Notes: generated by a model not told the origin, from the sequence alone. A stretch of 64,000 nt of DNA from Bacillota bacterium (GCA_023410575.1 JAEYPP010000039.1:1-64000); one strand, 5' to 3'; shown: positions 49,826 through 59,225, counted from the first letter of the stretch. Numbers and translations are program-made.

Positions 49826-51775
49826 CTAATTTCTCTCATTTATATATTTTTCTAAAATGTTTCTTATTCTTTTTGTAACTTCTAACCCAATCCTATGGCC
49901 AATGCGATTTAACAATCGTTCGCGATTTTCCCTCATAACATCACCAGCATTTTTTGCTAAGATGTAAATATAAAAGACTGGAAGATAATCGGAGTCAAGT
50001 TGTAGAATATCTGATATTCCACTAATCTCCTGAAACGTACAAATTGCATCTTTATGATTATAAAAATAGATTGGTTTATCTAAACCAATTGAAATACGCT
50101 TAAATAACGTTACCGTGTCATAGGTCTTGATATCTTGAAAGGTAAGATTTGTCTCCTCTTTGACAATTTCTTTTACATATTGTTCAAAATCACTCATCTG
50201 TATCTCACGATTATGTCTTGAAATAAAAGATAATACAAATCCCGAACCATGTCTTGTCGTATTCTCTAACACCTCATGAATTGCTCCTAATGCAGTCATA
50301 TCTGCTTGTAAGGAACCCTCTTTTGATAGCTTTTGGACTTGGTATAGTAGTTCCTCCATCTCTTCTTTCTTTCGAACTAATTCCAATTTCACCGCATCAT
50401 CGATGATTTTAAAATTCTCACTGCGTTTGATCAGAGAATAATAGCGTTTACTGTTGCGTAGCAATTCGGTTAACCGCTGCTCTAAAACATATTCTTTGGT
50501 ACCTTCTTTAATTTTATCATTATGATAGTATCGTGTATAATAAATTTGCTTTAATACTGTCATTAACCAAGAATCATTCCACTGGGAAAGCGCATTTGCT
50601 TTAATTGCACTCTTTTTATTACCTAATGGGAACCATAATCCTGATATATCAAACGGAATTAAAACTTCGCTTCCTGACGGTTTTCTTGATTCTTTTTCAT
50701 TGAGGTATTTCGTCACAAGTTCCTTTACAATTCCCTCTAATAGAAAGTCTGTCTTAATTACTCTATGATGATAAATAATATCTTTATAGCTGTTATATCT
50801 TCGCTTAATAAAATCTTCTACTGAACTCACCGTCTTTAATGGGAAACAAAAGAATATTTTCCCATTCTTAACAATCAGTTTCATCTCATTGATAATTCTG
50901 CTATACTCGATTTTTCCAGTATCCATTCCCGAATTAAGAGAATCCCTTGTCACATAATCTAATCGGTCAGCATCAAGACCAGAATCCAAGATTCGATGTA
51001 GATATCGAAATGCTCCTTTTTCTTTGAAGATTCGATTAACACATTCTAATACTAGAACTTCGAATAGGTTCTCATCGTATCGACTCATATCCTCTGTCAT
51101 TGGAGGAATCACTTTCTTTAGTATACCATCACTAATCTCATCACCCATTTGTTCATGTAACTTTTTATGGTCTTCGAAATACTTTGACATCACAGATAAA
51201 AATTCTTTCATGTGATCCTTCTTGTTATCTTTAATATCCTTATACTCTAAATAAACATCCTTTAAAGCAAACTCAACAATATGACTAAATGGTGGATGTC
51301 CAATATCATGTAATAACGCACTTGCTCGGATTGATTGCATCAATATCATATGATGTACTCTATACTTTGTAGGAATATTATATGGAATCAGAGAATGGCG
51401 TAACTGATCAAACTCAATGTGAGGGATCGAATCAGGTATTCGTCCTCCTAGCTTTTTAATGCAAAATTGAGTTTTTCGACCAATTTCACGTATTATCTTA
51501 TTTAGCTCTAGTTCAAATATTTCAAAAAACTTATTTAACATAACATCTGATGTGTTTAGTAAAGAATGAAAGAACATGTCGAAGCACAGTTTCATTGTTC
51601 CGATCGAATGCTCAAATCTTTTTGTTCGATTCGTTGGAAATGTAAGATAGACCGTAGAGTTCTGATATACATCATGTAACCGATTAAAACCAATCGTAGA
51701 AATAATTCGTTTCTCATACTCTGTTAGTGCAATTAACCCATGAATCGTATCGTTCAAATAAATGCCTTTTTTCAA
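49826..51775 (-). CDS. HD-domain phosphohydrolase (SAMHD1/dGTPase-like), TTG start
   Basis: The 649-aa protein has the HD hydrolase hallmarks: TNRTKRFEHSIGTMKL (His56), ALLHDIGHPPFSH (His156-Asp157) and GLDADRLDYVTRDSLNSG (third Asp). These are found in deoxynucleotide triphosphohydrolases related to SAMHD1 and bacterial dGTPase. The C-terminal half is a long helical extension without known motif. The start is TTG at 51775, with AGGAGG seven bases upstream; no upstream ATG is better placed. It would cleave dNTPs or another nucleotide in the cytoplasm; a defence or DNA-quality-control role is possible. Confidence 0.85.
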   Translation of the reverse strand: MKKGIYLNDTIHGLIALTEYEKRIISTIGFNRLHDVYQNSTVYLTFPTNRTKRFEHSIGTMKLCFDMFFHSLLNTSDVMLNKFFEIFELELNKIIREIGRKTQFCIKKLGGRIPDSIPHIEFDQLRHSLIPYNIPTKYRVHHMILMQSIRASALLHDIGHPPFSHIVEFALKDVYLEYKDIKDNKKDHMKEFLSVMSKYFEDHKKLHEQMGDEISDGILKKVIPPMTEDMSRYDENLFEVLVLECVNRIFKEKGAFRYLHRILDSGLDADRLDYVTRDSLNSGMDTGKIEYSRIINEMKLIVKNGKIFFCFPLKTVSSVEDFIKRRYNSYKDIIYHHRVIKTDFLLEGIVKELVTKYLNEKESRKPSGSEVLIPFDISGLWFPLGNKKSAIKANALSQWNDSWLMTVLKQIYYTRYYHNDKIKEGTKEYVLEQRLTELLRNSKRYYSLIKRSENFKIIDDAVKLELVRKKEEMEELLYQVQKLSKEGSLQADMTALGAIHEVLENTTRHGSGFVLSFISRHNREIQMSDFEQYVKEIVKEETNLTFQDIKTYDTVTLFKRISIGLDKPIYFYNHKDAICTFQEISGISDILQLDSDYLPVFYIYILAKNAGDVMRENRERLLNRIGHRIGLEVTKRIRNILEKYINERN

Positions 51776-51908
51776 ATATAATCCTCCTATAACCACTAGA
51801 ATATTATAATGTATGATTCCCAAAAATACAAATGTTTAGGTACAAGATTACAAATAACGATATCGGAGCATTTTGTATAAAAAGAAAATCTGAGGATTTA
51901 CTTTTACA

Positions 51909-51955
51909 AGAAAAGCCTCAAATGTCCATATGAATCGAACATTCGAAGCTTTTCT
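51909..51955 (-). terminator. Terminator after the GH10 xylanase gene
   Basis: AGAAAAGC (51948-51955 region) with TTCGAATGT pairs with ACATTTGAGGCTTTTCT, giving a long imperfect stem around a loop of about 13 nt. It begins 24 bp after the xylanase stop codon. The T-tract is short (TTTTCTTG). Confidence 0.7.
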
Positions 51956-51978
51956 CAGAATAAAAAGATTAGCGTACT

Positions 51979-53208
51979 TTACTTAAATTGCAATTGCGTT
52001 TCCTGACAGCTCGAAGATAACTGTATTGATACCTCTTTTTCACTCCATGAAAGAGAATAATCACCCTTGAATCCTTCTATGATAGCATATCCATTCTCAT
52101 CTGTCTGTACCTGAGTGTTTGTCCACCATTCTTCCTTAATCAATTCTTTTAATTTATTGTACGCTGGTTTTACACTATTGTCTTTCCGAATCACTCCACT
52201 AGGTGCACCTAGCCATGCACCATCAGCAAAATCCCAGCCAGTGATTGCTTCTACTTGAGGATGTGAGAATAGAATTCGATACATCTCTTCTATTTCCTTT
52301 GCCTGTCTCTCCTCCCCTTCTTTCGTTGAAGGCCATTCAGGAACTTTAAAATCATTCAAGTCCTCGATATGAGAAGGCATAAGGTCACCAGAAATCAATG
52401 TATTTTCAGTAAAATGAATTGGTAATCCAAAATGCTCAAAACGCCTTAATACGTCATGAACCTTTTGTGCTCCCCAGTAACCCTGATGCTGATGAGATTG
52501 GATTCCAATAACATCAATAGGTACACCTGCTTCAAGACATCCATCGATTAATATTTCGTAAGAAACTGAAGTATTGAAATCATTGAGTAGTAAGGTAGCA
52601 TTTGGATTTACCTCTTTCGCCGCTACAAATACTTCTTTAATTAATCCAATTCTTCCCTTCATCTTGCAAATTCGTGTGATTGCATTATCATATTTATCGA
52701 AATCTGGCATAATTACTACCTCGTTAATTACATCCCACATATCGATAGCACCTTTAAAATTTGTGACCTCACGATGAATACGGTCAATTTGCTTTTCAAA
52801 AATTGTTTCATTGTCATATTTTAATAGCCAATCAGCACAAACGGTATGCCAGCAAAGGGGATGACCTTTTACTTTAACCTGATGTGATTGAAGAAATTTC
52901 ACTGCTTTCATCAGATCATCGGTAAGTGGCTTTCCTTCTTCTTTTTCAAATAAACCCCAGTAAACTGGAACGGTACCATAATTATATACTTCAAGCCATT
53001 GATTCACTCGGTCTTCAAATAATTGCTTCTGATCATCTTGTGCATAATTTAAATAAACTAAACTATCAAAAGCTCCACAACCAAATAAGAATTCATGATT
53101 TGTCTGGTTTACTTTGATTGTTTGGTTTGCGATTGGTGTTCCAGTTGCATCTATCATTTTCACCTTACAACTTGCTTTACGATGTGCAATTGATTGATTA
53201 TTATTCAT
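51979..53208 (-). CDS. Intracellular endo-1,4-beta-xylanase, GH10 family
   Basis: The 409-aa enzyme has the GH10 TIM barrel: HPLCWHTVCADWL, the acid/base in WDVINEV (Glu163), LLNDFN, IGIQSHQHQG and the nucleophile in HFTEN (Glu268), with the expected spacing of about 105 residues. The first 40 residues look like a small beta domain. No signal peptide is present, so it acts on imported xylo-oligosaccharides. The ATG at 53208 has AAGGAG upstream. It is 33 bp after the GH120 gene and forms a xylan-utilisation operon with it. Confidence 0.92.
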   Translation of the reverse strand: MNNNQSIAHRKASCKVKMIDATGTPIANQTIKVNQTNHEFLFGCGAFDSLVYLNYAQDDQKQLFEDRVNQWLEVYNYGTVPVYWGLFEKEEGKPLTDDLMKAVKFLQSHQVKVKGHPLCWHTVCADWLLKYDNETIFEKQIDRIHREVTNFKGAIDMWDVINEVVIMPDFDKYDNAITRICKMKGRIGLIKEVFVAAKEVNPNATLLLNDFNTSVSYEILIDGCLEAGVPIDVIGIQSHQHQGYWGAQKVHDVLRRFEHFGLPIHFTENTLISGDLMPSHIEDLNDFKVPEWPSTKEGEERQAKEIEEMYRILFSHPQVEAITGWDFADGAWLGAPSGVIRKDNSVKPAYNKLKELIKEEWWTNTQVQTDENGYAIIEGFKGDYSLSWSEKEVSIQLSSSCQETQLQFK

Positions 53209-53241
53209 TAGCATCTCCTTCAAATTTCATTATTCTTACTA

Positions 53242-55245
53242 CTACCAAAGTTGTTTTTTAGCTTCTTCACCAGATACAAAAGGTCCTGGTATTGTAGCTA
53301 CTCCTCGATGTTCCCCAAGGAAATCCTCTTGAAAGATAATTGTTGTGCCATCTGGATTCTCAAATCTTTGTTCCGGTTCAAAAGCATAACCTAAGATATC
53401 ACTTGTAATAATTCCATTCTTAAAGTCAGAAAGGAATTCATACACATTGGTCTTTAGTGAGTAGTTACCATCCTGTTCTTTAAGTTCAACCATTACATGA
53501 TTTTCATCATCAATTAAATTCAATGCTTCGTTTTTCCATGCTTTTGCTCCATTAAAATAAGCATTACCATTTATCCAAACTGGGAGATGTGAAAAATGAT
53601 ACTCACCAAGTTTCATCATGTTGGCTGGCTTATCCATCTCGAACCATTGAAGCCATTCTTCATAGGTAGGATACTCATCAAACACATGGGTACCAACTAC
53701 TTGATTGTCTTCCATCGTAAAGCCCATATCTTCTTTCTCTTCTACATTGGTTACTGGCCAGTTTTGAATAAAGATATTATTATAGATACGATTATCACCA
53801 TGTAAAATCGACATAAATCCTGCTACTTCAGTCCTATGACGGATATGATACGGTGTGTAACGAGGTTGATTTAACCCATTAATAATGTTATCCGTACCAC
53901 CACCTACAGAAGTGAATGCACCCAAAATCAAGTTATGTACACAAGCTACACCTTCTGTTGCAATTCTCACGGATGCTTTTGACAACATAATATTGTTATC
54001 GATTAATGTCGGTCCATGACTAACCTCAACAAATACATCTTGGCTCATCATAGCTCCTTCCGCAGTCGGAGTTCCTTCTGGAGCATGATTATCATGTAAC
54101 AGATTCTGTGAAATTCGAGTACCCTGTGCTTGCCAATCGCACCAAATACCCATCGTAGAATGGTGAATATGATTACGACGCATCACTACATCGATAGCCG
54201 CATGTAGCTTAATTCCAGAAATCTCAGCACCACCGAGCTGTTGCATATTATTAATGTTATGTATGTGGTTATCTTCAATCAAACTAAATACACACCCCAT
54301 ACGACCAACAATACCTGTCTGCTCACAATGATGAATATGGCAACGTCGAACAATATGACTACCTATTTTCTCCTTAATCCAACCATGATACTGTCCCCTA
54401 CAAACGGCATCTCTCTCCATCTGTGTTGGACTTTTCACATGCTTATTCGTAAAATAATGATCATTTTCTTCATCATAATATTTACCTAGAGAAATACCAC
54501 TACATTTGCTATTACTAATCTCACAGTCCTCAATAATCCAGCCCTTAGACCAGTGCGGACCAATCATTCCATCCTGATAAGCAGCTGGAGGTGCCCACGT
54601 AGTAGCGGCTTTATTCACATTAAAACCACGAAAAGTAATATAACCAACACCAGTTTTAGAAGGCATAAAGCAATTTCTTCGTACATTGATTTCCACGTTC
54701 TCTTTATTCGGGTCTTTGCCTTGGAAGTTAGCATAAATAACAGTCTCATTCCCCTCCTGCTTTGTATACCACTTGTAAATCGACCACTGAGGTTCCCAAG
54801 AAGGTTGATATACCTCCCCTTTGATGCATTCCTCAAGTGTTTCTGTTTCATACAGCTGTCTTTCATTCAAGTAAACAGCACCAGTATGTCGAATGACAGG
54901 TGCAAAATACCAATCACCACCAACGAATGTAGTATAAGGATTGTAGTTGCCAAAAACACCATTATCGATGCGACATACCCAGACATTATCCTGATACTTT
55001 ACCCAACTTTTCACTTCTTCAGCACCAGTAATAACAGCACCTAAAGGCGTTTCACTTCTGTATGTAATTCTTGCATCCTCAGTACCAGAATTGATTGGAT
55101 CCACATATTCTCGATAGATACCTGGTGCAACAACTACCTCATCACCTGGTTTAGCTACCTTAGCTGCTTCATTAATATGCTTAAACGGTGTCTGTATGCT
55201 ACCATTACCTTCTTTAGCAGCCAAACTATTAACATAAATAATCAT
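53242..55245 (-). CDS. GH120-type beta-xylosidase (right-handed beta-helix)
   Basis: The 667-aa protein closely resembles the Thermoanaerobacterium XylC beta-xylosidase, from memory. The features are GSIQTPFKHINEAAKVAKPGDE at the N-terminus, YANFQGKDPNKENVEINVRR, IGPHWSKGWIIEDCEI, KEKIGSHIVRRCHIHHCEQTG, and the catalytic region around DVFVEVSHGPTLIDNN. A right-handed parallel beta-helix is predicted. It has no signal peptide and should release xylose from xylo-oligosaccharides made by the neighbouring GH10 enzyme. A loop of about 15 residues before DVFVEVSHGP appears inserted relative to XylC. Confidence 0.87.
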   Translation of the reverse strand: MIIYVNSLAAKEGNGSIQTPFKHINEAAKVAKPGDEVVVAPGIYREYVDPINSGTEDARITYRSETPLGAVITGAEEVKSWVKYQDNVWVCRIDNGVFGNYNPYTTFVGGDWYFAPVIRHTGAVYLNERQLYETETLEECIKGEVYQPSWEPQWSIYKWYTKQEGNETVIYANFQGKDPNKENVEINVRRNCFMPSKTGVGYITFRGFNVNKAATTWAPPAAYQDGMIGPHWSKGWIIEDCEISNSKCSGISLGKYYDEENDHYFTNKHVKSPTQMERDAVCRGQYHGWIKEKIGSHIVRRCHIHHCEQTGIVGRMGCVFSLIEDNHIHNINNMQQLGGAEISGIKLHAAIDVVMRRNHIHHSTMGIWCDWQAQGTRISQNLLHDNHAPEGTPTAEGAMMSQDVFVEVSHGPTLIDNNIMLSKASVRIATEGVACVHNLILGAFTSVGGGTDNIINGLNQPRYTPYHIRHRTEVAGFMSILHGDNRIYNNIFIQNWPVTNVEEKEDMGFTMEDNQVVGTHVFDEYPTYEEWLQWFEMDKPANMMKLGEYHFSHLPVWINGNAYFNGAKAWKNEALNLIDDENHVMVELKEQDGNYSLKTNVYEFLSDFKNGIITSDILGYAFEPEQRFENPDGTTIIFQEDFLGEHRGVATIPGPFVSGEEAKKQLW

Positions 55246-55380
55246 AGTTTTCCCTCCTTTGCATCAATTCTTATAATTAATTAGCATTGAATAAATTAAT
55301 CATATCAAATATATTATGGAATGCAATGGAAGGAATTGATTTTTATTTGTACTATTTTGCTCTTATCTTTTTAAATGGGA

Positions 55381-55534
55381 GTGTCGCACTAGCTGAATAG
55401 TGTATAAAAGAATGAAGGGCGATGGTATTTTTCGGAGTGCCTTACAAGTCCCCACACGTACTTTGTGGGGTTTGTTTCCATCGCGCGCCGAAGAAAATAT
55501 ACATGAGTCCTATTTCTTCTTCATAGCAAAAAAT
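55381..55534 (+). repeat. Palindromic intergenic repeat, copy E
   Basis: The left half (GTGTCGCACTAGCTGAATAG, then AAAGAATGAAGGGCGATGGT, then CGGAGTGCCTTACAAG) is nearly identical to copy D. The central CCCCACACG/TTTGTGGGG hairpin is kept, and the right part carries GCGCGCCGAAGAAAATATAC. The far right arm no longer pairs with the left arm, so this copy looks chimeric or decayed. It lies between the ABC permease terminator and the GH120 gene. Confidence 0.85.
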
Positions 55535-55557
55535 CACAAACGCCTAGCAAACAAACA

Positions 55558-55582
55558 GGATTGTTGCATGATGCAACAATCC
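55558..55582 (-). terminator. Terminator after the ABC permease gene
   Basis: A perfect 11-bp stem GGATTGTTGCA-TCA-TGCAACAATCC is followed on the minus strand by TGTTTGTTTG. It lies about 14 bp after the permease stop codon. Confidence 0.75.
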
Positions 55583-55595
55583 CATTATGATGAAA

Positions 55596-56339
55596 CTATT
55601 CCCATTTAAATTTCTTGATTCCAATGATTGTACAAATAATAGCAATAAGTAGCATAAGTAATATCGGTAGGAAAACATCACCGATTGGCAATCCAAGTGT
55701 CGCATTCTTTAGTATCTTAATTCCTTGTGTTAAAGGAAATACGTTGACTACTTTTTGCATCATCTCCGGCATTACTTCATACGGTAATGTAGCACCTGAA
55801 AAAACTAGCATCGGAAAATATAGGAGACTGGCAATCACTCCTGCTGTTTTAGAATCTTTTGCAATTCCTCCTACCATCATTCCAATACTATAGATTGAAA
55901 TCATAACAATCAGCCAACCTAGTAAGAACATGAGAATATTTCCTCTGATTCTAAAATCAAAAAATATAACTGCTATTAAAAACAAACTAACGAGTGATAT
56001 AGCTGCATAAACAACATACATCGACACTTCCACAAGTATTATCTTCGCTGGATGAATTGGTGTAACGTGATATCTTTTTAAAATCTGTTTCGAACGATAA
56101 TCTGAGATAACAAGTGGCAAGCCCATGACACCACAGGCACAAATTGCAATGCTAGAAAGAGCACCAAAGGATTGGTCTAGAAACGTGTAGTCAGCTCCTT
56201 CAAAAGCGGGTTTACTCCCAAACACAATTCCCAATATTATCAAAACTATAATTGGCATTGCAACTGCAAAAATAATCATATCCATTCCACGCAATGACAT
56301 CTTTAACTCATTTTTCAATAACACCCTAAATGATTTCAT
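55596..56339 (-). CDS. ABC-2 type transporter permease
   Basis: The 247-aa protein has six hydrophobic helices (the first at about residues 20-42, the last at 220-242), with a C-terminal KKFKWE. The loop QSFGALSSIAICACGVMGLPLVISDYRSKQILKRYHVTP carries the ABC2_membrane signature region. It overlaps the ATPase gene by 14 bp. Together they form a multidrug-type exporter preceded by a MerR regulator. The exported compound is unknown. Confidence 0.88.
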   Translation of the reverse strand: MKSFRVLLKNELKMSLRGMDMIIFAVAMPIIVLIILGIVFGSKPAFEGADYTFLDQSFGALSSIAICACGVMGLPLVISDYRSKQILKRYHVTPIHPAKIILVEVSMYVVYAAISLVSLFLIAVIFFDFRIRGNILMFLLGWLIVMISIYSIGMMVGGIAKDSKTAGVIASLLYFPMLVFSGATLPYEVMPEMMQKVVNVFPLTQGIKILKNATLGLPIGDVFLPILLMLLIAIICTIIGIKKFKWE

Positions 56340-57057
56340 TCGCTACCTCCTCGTCTGTAAACCATAAATAAGCATCCTCAAACTTTTCGTAACCACTTTC
56401 TTTTTTTGCTAATTCTACAGTTCCATAAAATACAGTTTTCCCTTTCTTTAGGATCAGAATCTCATCACATAATGCCTCAACCTCGTCCATAAAATGTGAA
56501 GTTAAGACAATGGATAACCCCTGTTTCTTTAAAGAAGATAGAATATTCCACACGTCCCGTCTTGCTCTAGCATCTAATCCTGTTGTTAACTCATCTAAGA
56601 AGACAAGTTTGGGATTTGGGATAAGCGCAAGAATGATAAATAGCTTTTGTCTTTCACCACCGGATAGTTCTTTGACAAATTTGTTTTTCTTATCACTGAT
56701 TCCGAACTTCTCTAATAAAGTTGCATATTCTCTTGGTTGCTTGTAAAGAGCTGCGGTTATTTCACACAATTCTCCTACCTTGATCAAGTCCTGATATTTT
56801 GAATCCTGAAACTGTACACCAACTTGTTCAAATAACGATTTCTTGTCCTTGATTGGATTCATACCAAGAACAGAAAGTTCCTTTACACTACACTTTTTTG
56901 TACCCAAAATACTTTCAATCGTGCTACTTTTACCTGAACCGTTTGCTCCAAGAAGCCCAAATGTACTCCCTTCTTTTACTTGAAAGCTTAAATTATCAAC
57001 TGCAATTTGATCTGAGTACCTTTTGGTAAGGTTTTTTACGACAATGATATCCTTCAT
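56326..57057 (-). CDS. ABC transporter ATP-binding protein
   Basis: The 243-aa ATPase has Walker A GANGSGKSS, signature LSGGERQKL, Walker B LVFLDELTTGLDA (Leu where Pro is usual after DE) and the H-loop TSHFM. The ATG at 57057 with AAGGAGGATGAAA upstream is clearly the start; a longer frame begins upstream without a site. It pairs with the permease downstream. The double-MerR gene lies 106 bp upstream, so the exporter is probably drug-inducible. Confidence 0.9.
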   Translation of the reverse strand: MKDIIVVKNLTKRYSDQIAVDNLSFQVKEGSTFGLLGANGSGKSSTIESILGTKKCSVKELSVLGMNPIKDKKSLFEQVGVQFQDSKYQDLIKVGELCEITAALYKQPREYATLLEKFGISDKKNKFVKELSGGERQKLFIILALIPNPKLVFLDELTTGLDARARRDVWNILSSLKKQGLSIVLTSHFMDEVEALCDEILILKKGKTVFYGTVELAKKESGYEKFEDAYLWFTDEEVANEII

Positions 57058-57163
57058 TTTCATCCTCCTTAATCGCATCTTTAGAAAACTCATTGTTAAT
57101 CGTAAGAAATTCAGAGGAATTTCCTTCGATATAACAAGAATAACACCAGTCAAAAGTCTGGTG

Positions 57164-57922
57164 TTATAGTGGAGGGTTAAAATATTTATTTTTCATATTT
57201 ATAAGCAATTTCAGTACTTCTTCTGCATTCTCTTTTGCAATCTTTAACGACTCTATCAGTCGATCACAAACATCTATAATATCTTCATCTTCACTTGGAG
57301 TATTTAATATTTCGATGGCAACCACATTTTTTACCTTTGAATCAAGAGCATTCAACATTCTTAAGATGGCTGACAACGAATAGTTCGCACATCTTAATGA
57401 ACGAATCACTTTAAGTCGGTTGATATCTTTTGAATTATAAATTCGATAACCATTTTCTCTTCGTTTCACTTTTAGTAAACCATTCATTTCCCAATTTCGA
57501 ATCGTATCTATCGTAATCCCTAATTCTTTCGCTACCTCTGAGCGTTTTAATACTTTATTCTCCGTCTGTATTTTACTGCTAAATAACTCATTCGTTATTT
57601 GTGCAGCTTCAGTTGCGAATTGAATCTCATTTTCTGCGGTTTTTATATATTCTTTGGCACAGACAATTGCTTCATCAAACTGATATTTAGCTGCATATTT
57701 TACTGCAGCAATTATTTTTTTACGAAGTCCCGCTTGTATTATTGGAATTTGAAATGCTTTCTTCGCCAAATGAAACTGATCAATATGAATTTCCGTAAAA
57801 ATACGATATCCATTGATCTTTCTTTCTGGAACCTGAAGTAATTCCCATTCTTCATACATCCTAACCGTGTTCGGATGCACACCTACTATCTTTGCTATCT
57901 GGCTTGTTGAATATGTTTTCAT
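57164..57922 (-). CDS. MerR-family regulator with two helix-turn-helix domains
   Basis: The 252-aa protein has two complete MerR N-terminal motifs in tandem. Residues 4-45 (TSQIAKIVGVHPNTVRMYEEW, INGYRIFT) and residues 126-165 (RSEVAKELGITIDTIRNWEMNGLL, ENGYRIYNSKDINRL) each carry the winged-helix YRIY wing. A helical linker joins them, and a C-terminal coiled coil follows. It lacks the cysteines of metal-sensing MerR proteins. The ATG at 57922 (AGAAGGTG upstream) is preferred. It precedes the ABC exporter genes and probably controls them. Confidence 0.87.
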   Translation of the reverse strand: MKTYSTSQIAKIVGVHPNTVRMYEEWELLQVPERKINGYRIFTEIHIDQFHLAKKAFQIPIIQAGLRKKIIAAVKYAAKYQFDEAIVCAKEYIKTAENEIQFATEAAQITNELFSSKIQTENKVLKRSEVAKELGITIDTIRNWEMNGLLKVKRRENGYRIYNSKDINRLKVIRSLRCANYSLSAILRMLNALDSKVKNVVAIEILNTPSEDEDIIDVCDRLIESLKIAKENAEEVLKLLINMKNKYFNPPL

Positions 57923-57979
57923 ATTTACGCACCTTCTTTCTATCACCCCAATTTATGAGCTAGTACTGTAAATTCACTA

Positions 57980-59038
57980 TTAAGAACGTTTACAAAAATC
58001 ACATGGAATATTTCTGAATTTCCCAAAAAATAAACTTTCTTTCATATGTTGAATTCTATTTATCTCATTTTGAAATTCACTCAATAAATCTCCTTGAAAG
58101 CGCGGTCCTTTTGTAACTATCATTGAATTAATAACCTCATCTGGTACTGGTAGAGATAACCCATCCAACTCATAATTGTCTTTTAGGTCCACCCTTAATC
58201 GTACCTCTTTCTCATATGACCATGCTTCATTCTTGACATACCCAATTAACTCATGGGCATTTGCTACATCTCTTAATATGTAGTTACTTGCATTACCACA
58301 AGTAGTTATTTCAACATTATCCTCTCCCAGACGGTCCGTATTACAATACGCAATATTACTAATAAATAGATCCAGTTTTTCTCTATTTATATATGTACTC
58401 CAATCTATCTGTTTTGTCTTTGGATTTGCTTTATAAACTTTATCAATATTACGTACCCAATTTTTAAATACATTAATTGGGATTGCTACCATTACACCAC
58501 TCTCCCAAGGTTGTGCATACATGCTCCACATTGCAAGACTTTCTCTTGCTTCCATCATAAAACTAGAAAAGAAGATATTCTTCCAGACTTCAGGTTCTGC
58601 ATGCTTGTACTCCAATCCATCATTCATATTCGATGGGTTATTTAAGAACCAAAATCCACTGTCGATAATGGATAGAACTGCTCTTAAGTTTGTATAGTGA
58701 TATACGTATCCATCAATCCCTTTTCTATTTTCAAGCCTTCTTGAGGAGTCTCTAAGATATGCAATTAACCCCTCATAAGATGTAATTAATTTAAAGTCTG
58801 TAGTACTCCCTTGCTTGATTAATTGATTGTATGCAATTCCCTCTTGCATTTGAATATATGTAAAATATCCTAACCCCGCATCATTTCTTATCCCAAATAT
58901 TTTGTTCTCTCTTTTTAAATTCGAAATTATTGTTGATATATGGTTTTCTGTCGTTTGATACTGATTCGCTAAGTCTTTCACTTCGAAATAGTTTTTTCCG
59001 TTACTTATCTCATCATATATCTGCTCCTCTAATTGCAT
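57980..59038 (-). CDS. Winged-helix protein with a DUF2971 domain
   Basis: The 352-aa protein has an N-terminal winged-helix domain (VKDLANQYQTTENHISTIISNL, residues about 18-60) and a DUF2971 domain from about residue 110 (YHYTNLRAVLSIIDSGFWF, NNPSNMNDGLEY, the AMWSMYA motif, GVMVAIP). It ends with CDFCKRS. DUF2971 has unknown function and occurs often near mobile and defence genes. The gene is single, with a strong terminator upstream (after the MFS gene) and 57 bp before the MerR gene. Possible roles are a toxin or ADP-ribosyltransferase-like enzyme; this is unproven. Confidence 0.78.
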   Translation of the reverse strand: MQLEEQIYDEISNGKNYFEVKDLANQYQTTENHISTIISNLKRENKIFGIRNDAGLGYFTYIQMQEGIAYNQLIKQGSTTDFKLITSYEGLIAYLRDSSRRLENRKGIDGYVYHYTNLRAVLSIIDSGFWFLNNPSNMNDGLEYKHAEPEVWKNIFFSSFMMEARESLAMWSMYAQPWESGVMVAIPINVFKNWVRNIDKVYKANPKTKQIDWSTYINREKLDLFISNIAYCNTDRLGEDNVEITTCGNASNYILRDVANAHELIGYVKNEAWSYEKEVRLRVDLKDNYELDGLSLPVPDEVINSMIVTKGPRFQGDLLSEFQNEINRIQHMKESLFFGKFRNIPCDFCKRS

Positions 59039-59225
59039 CGCACCACTCCTTAACTCGCCTATACATCAGCTTCGACATTAAATTACTTCCTATCCCCATC
59101 ATCAAGTACATAGTAATGAATACATTTTTATCCTATAGTAATATCCTATCATACTTTGAAGATAAGTAGAAGCGATAAAAAGATTAATATAGGTGATTAT
59201 TTACAACCATTGTTGTACCTATTAT

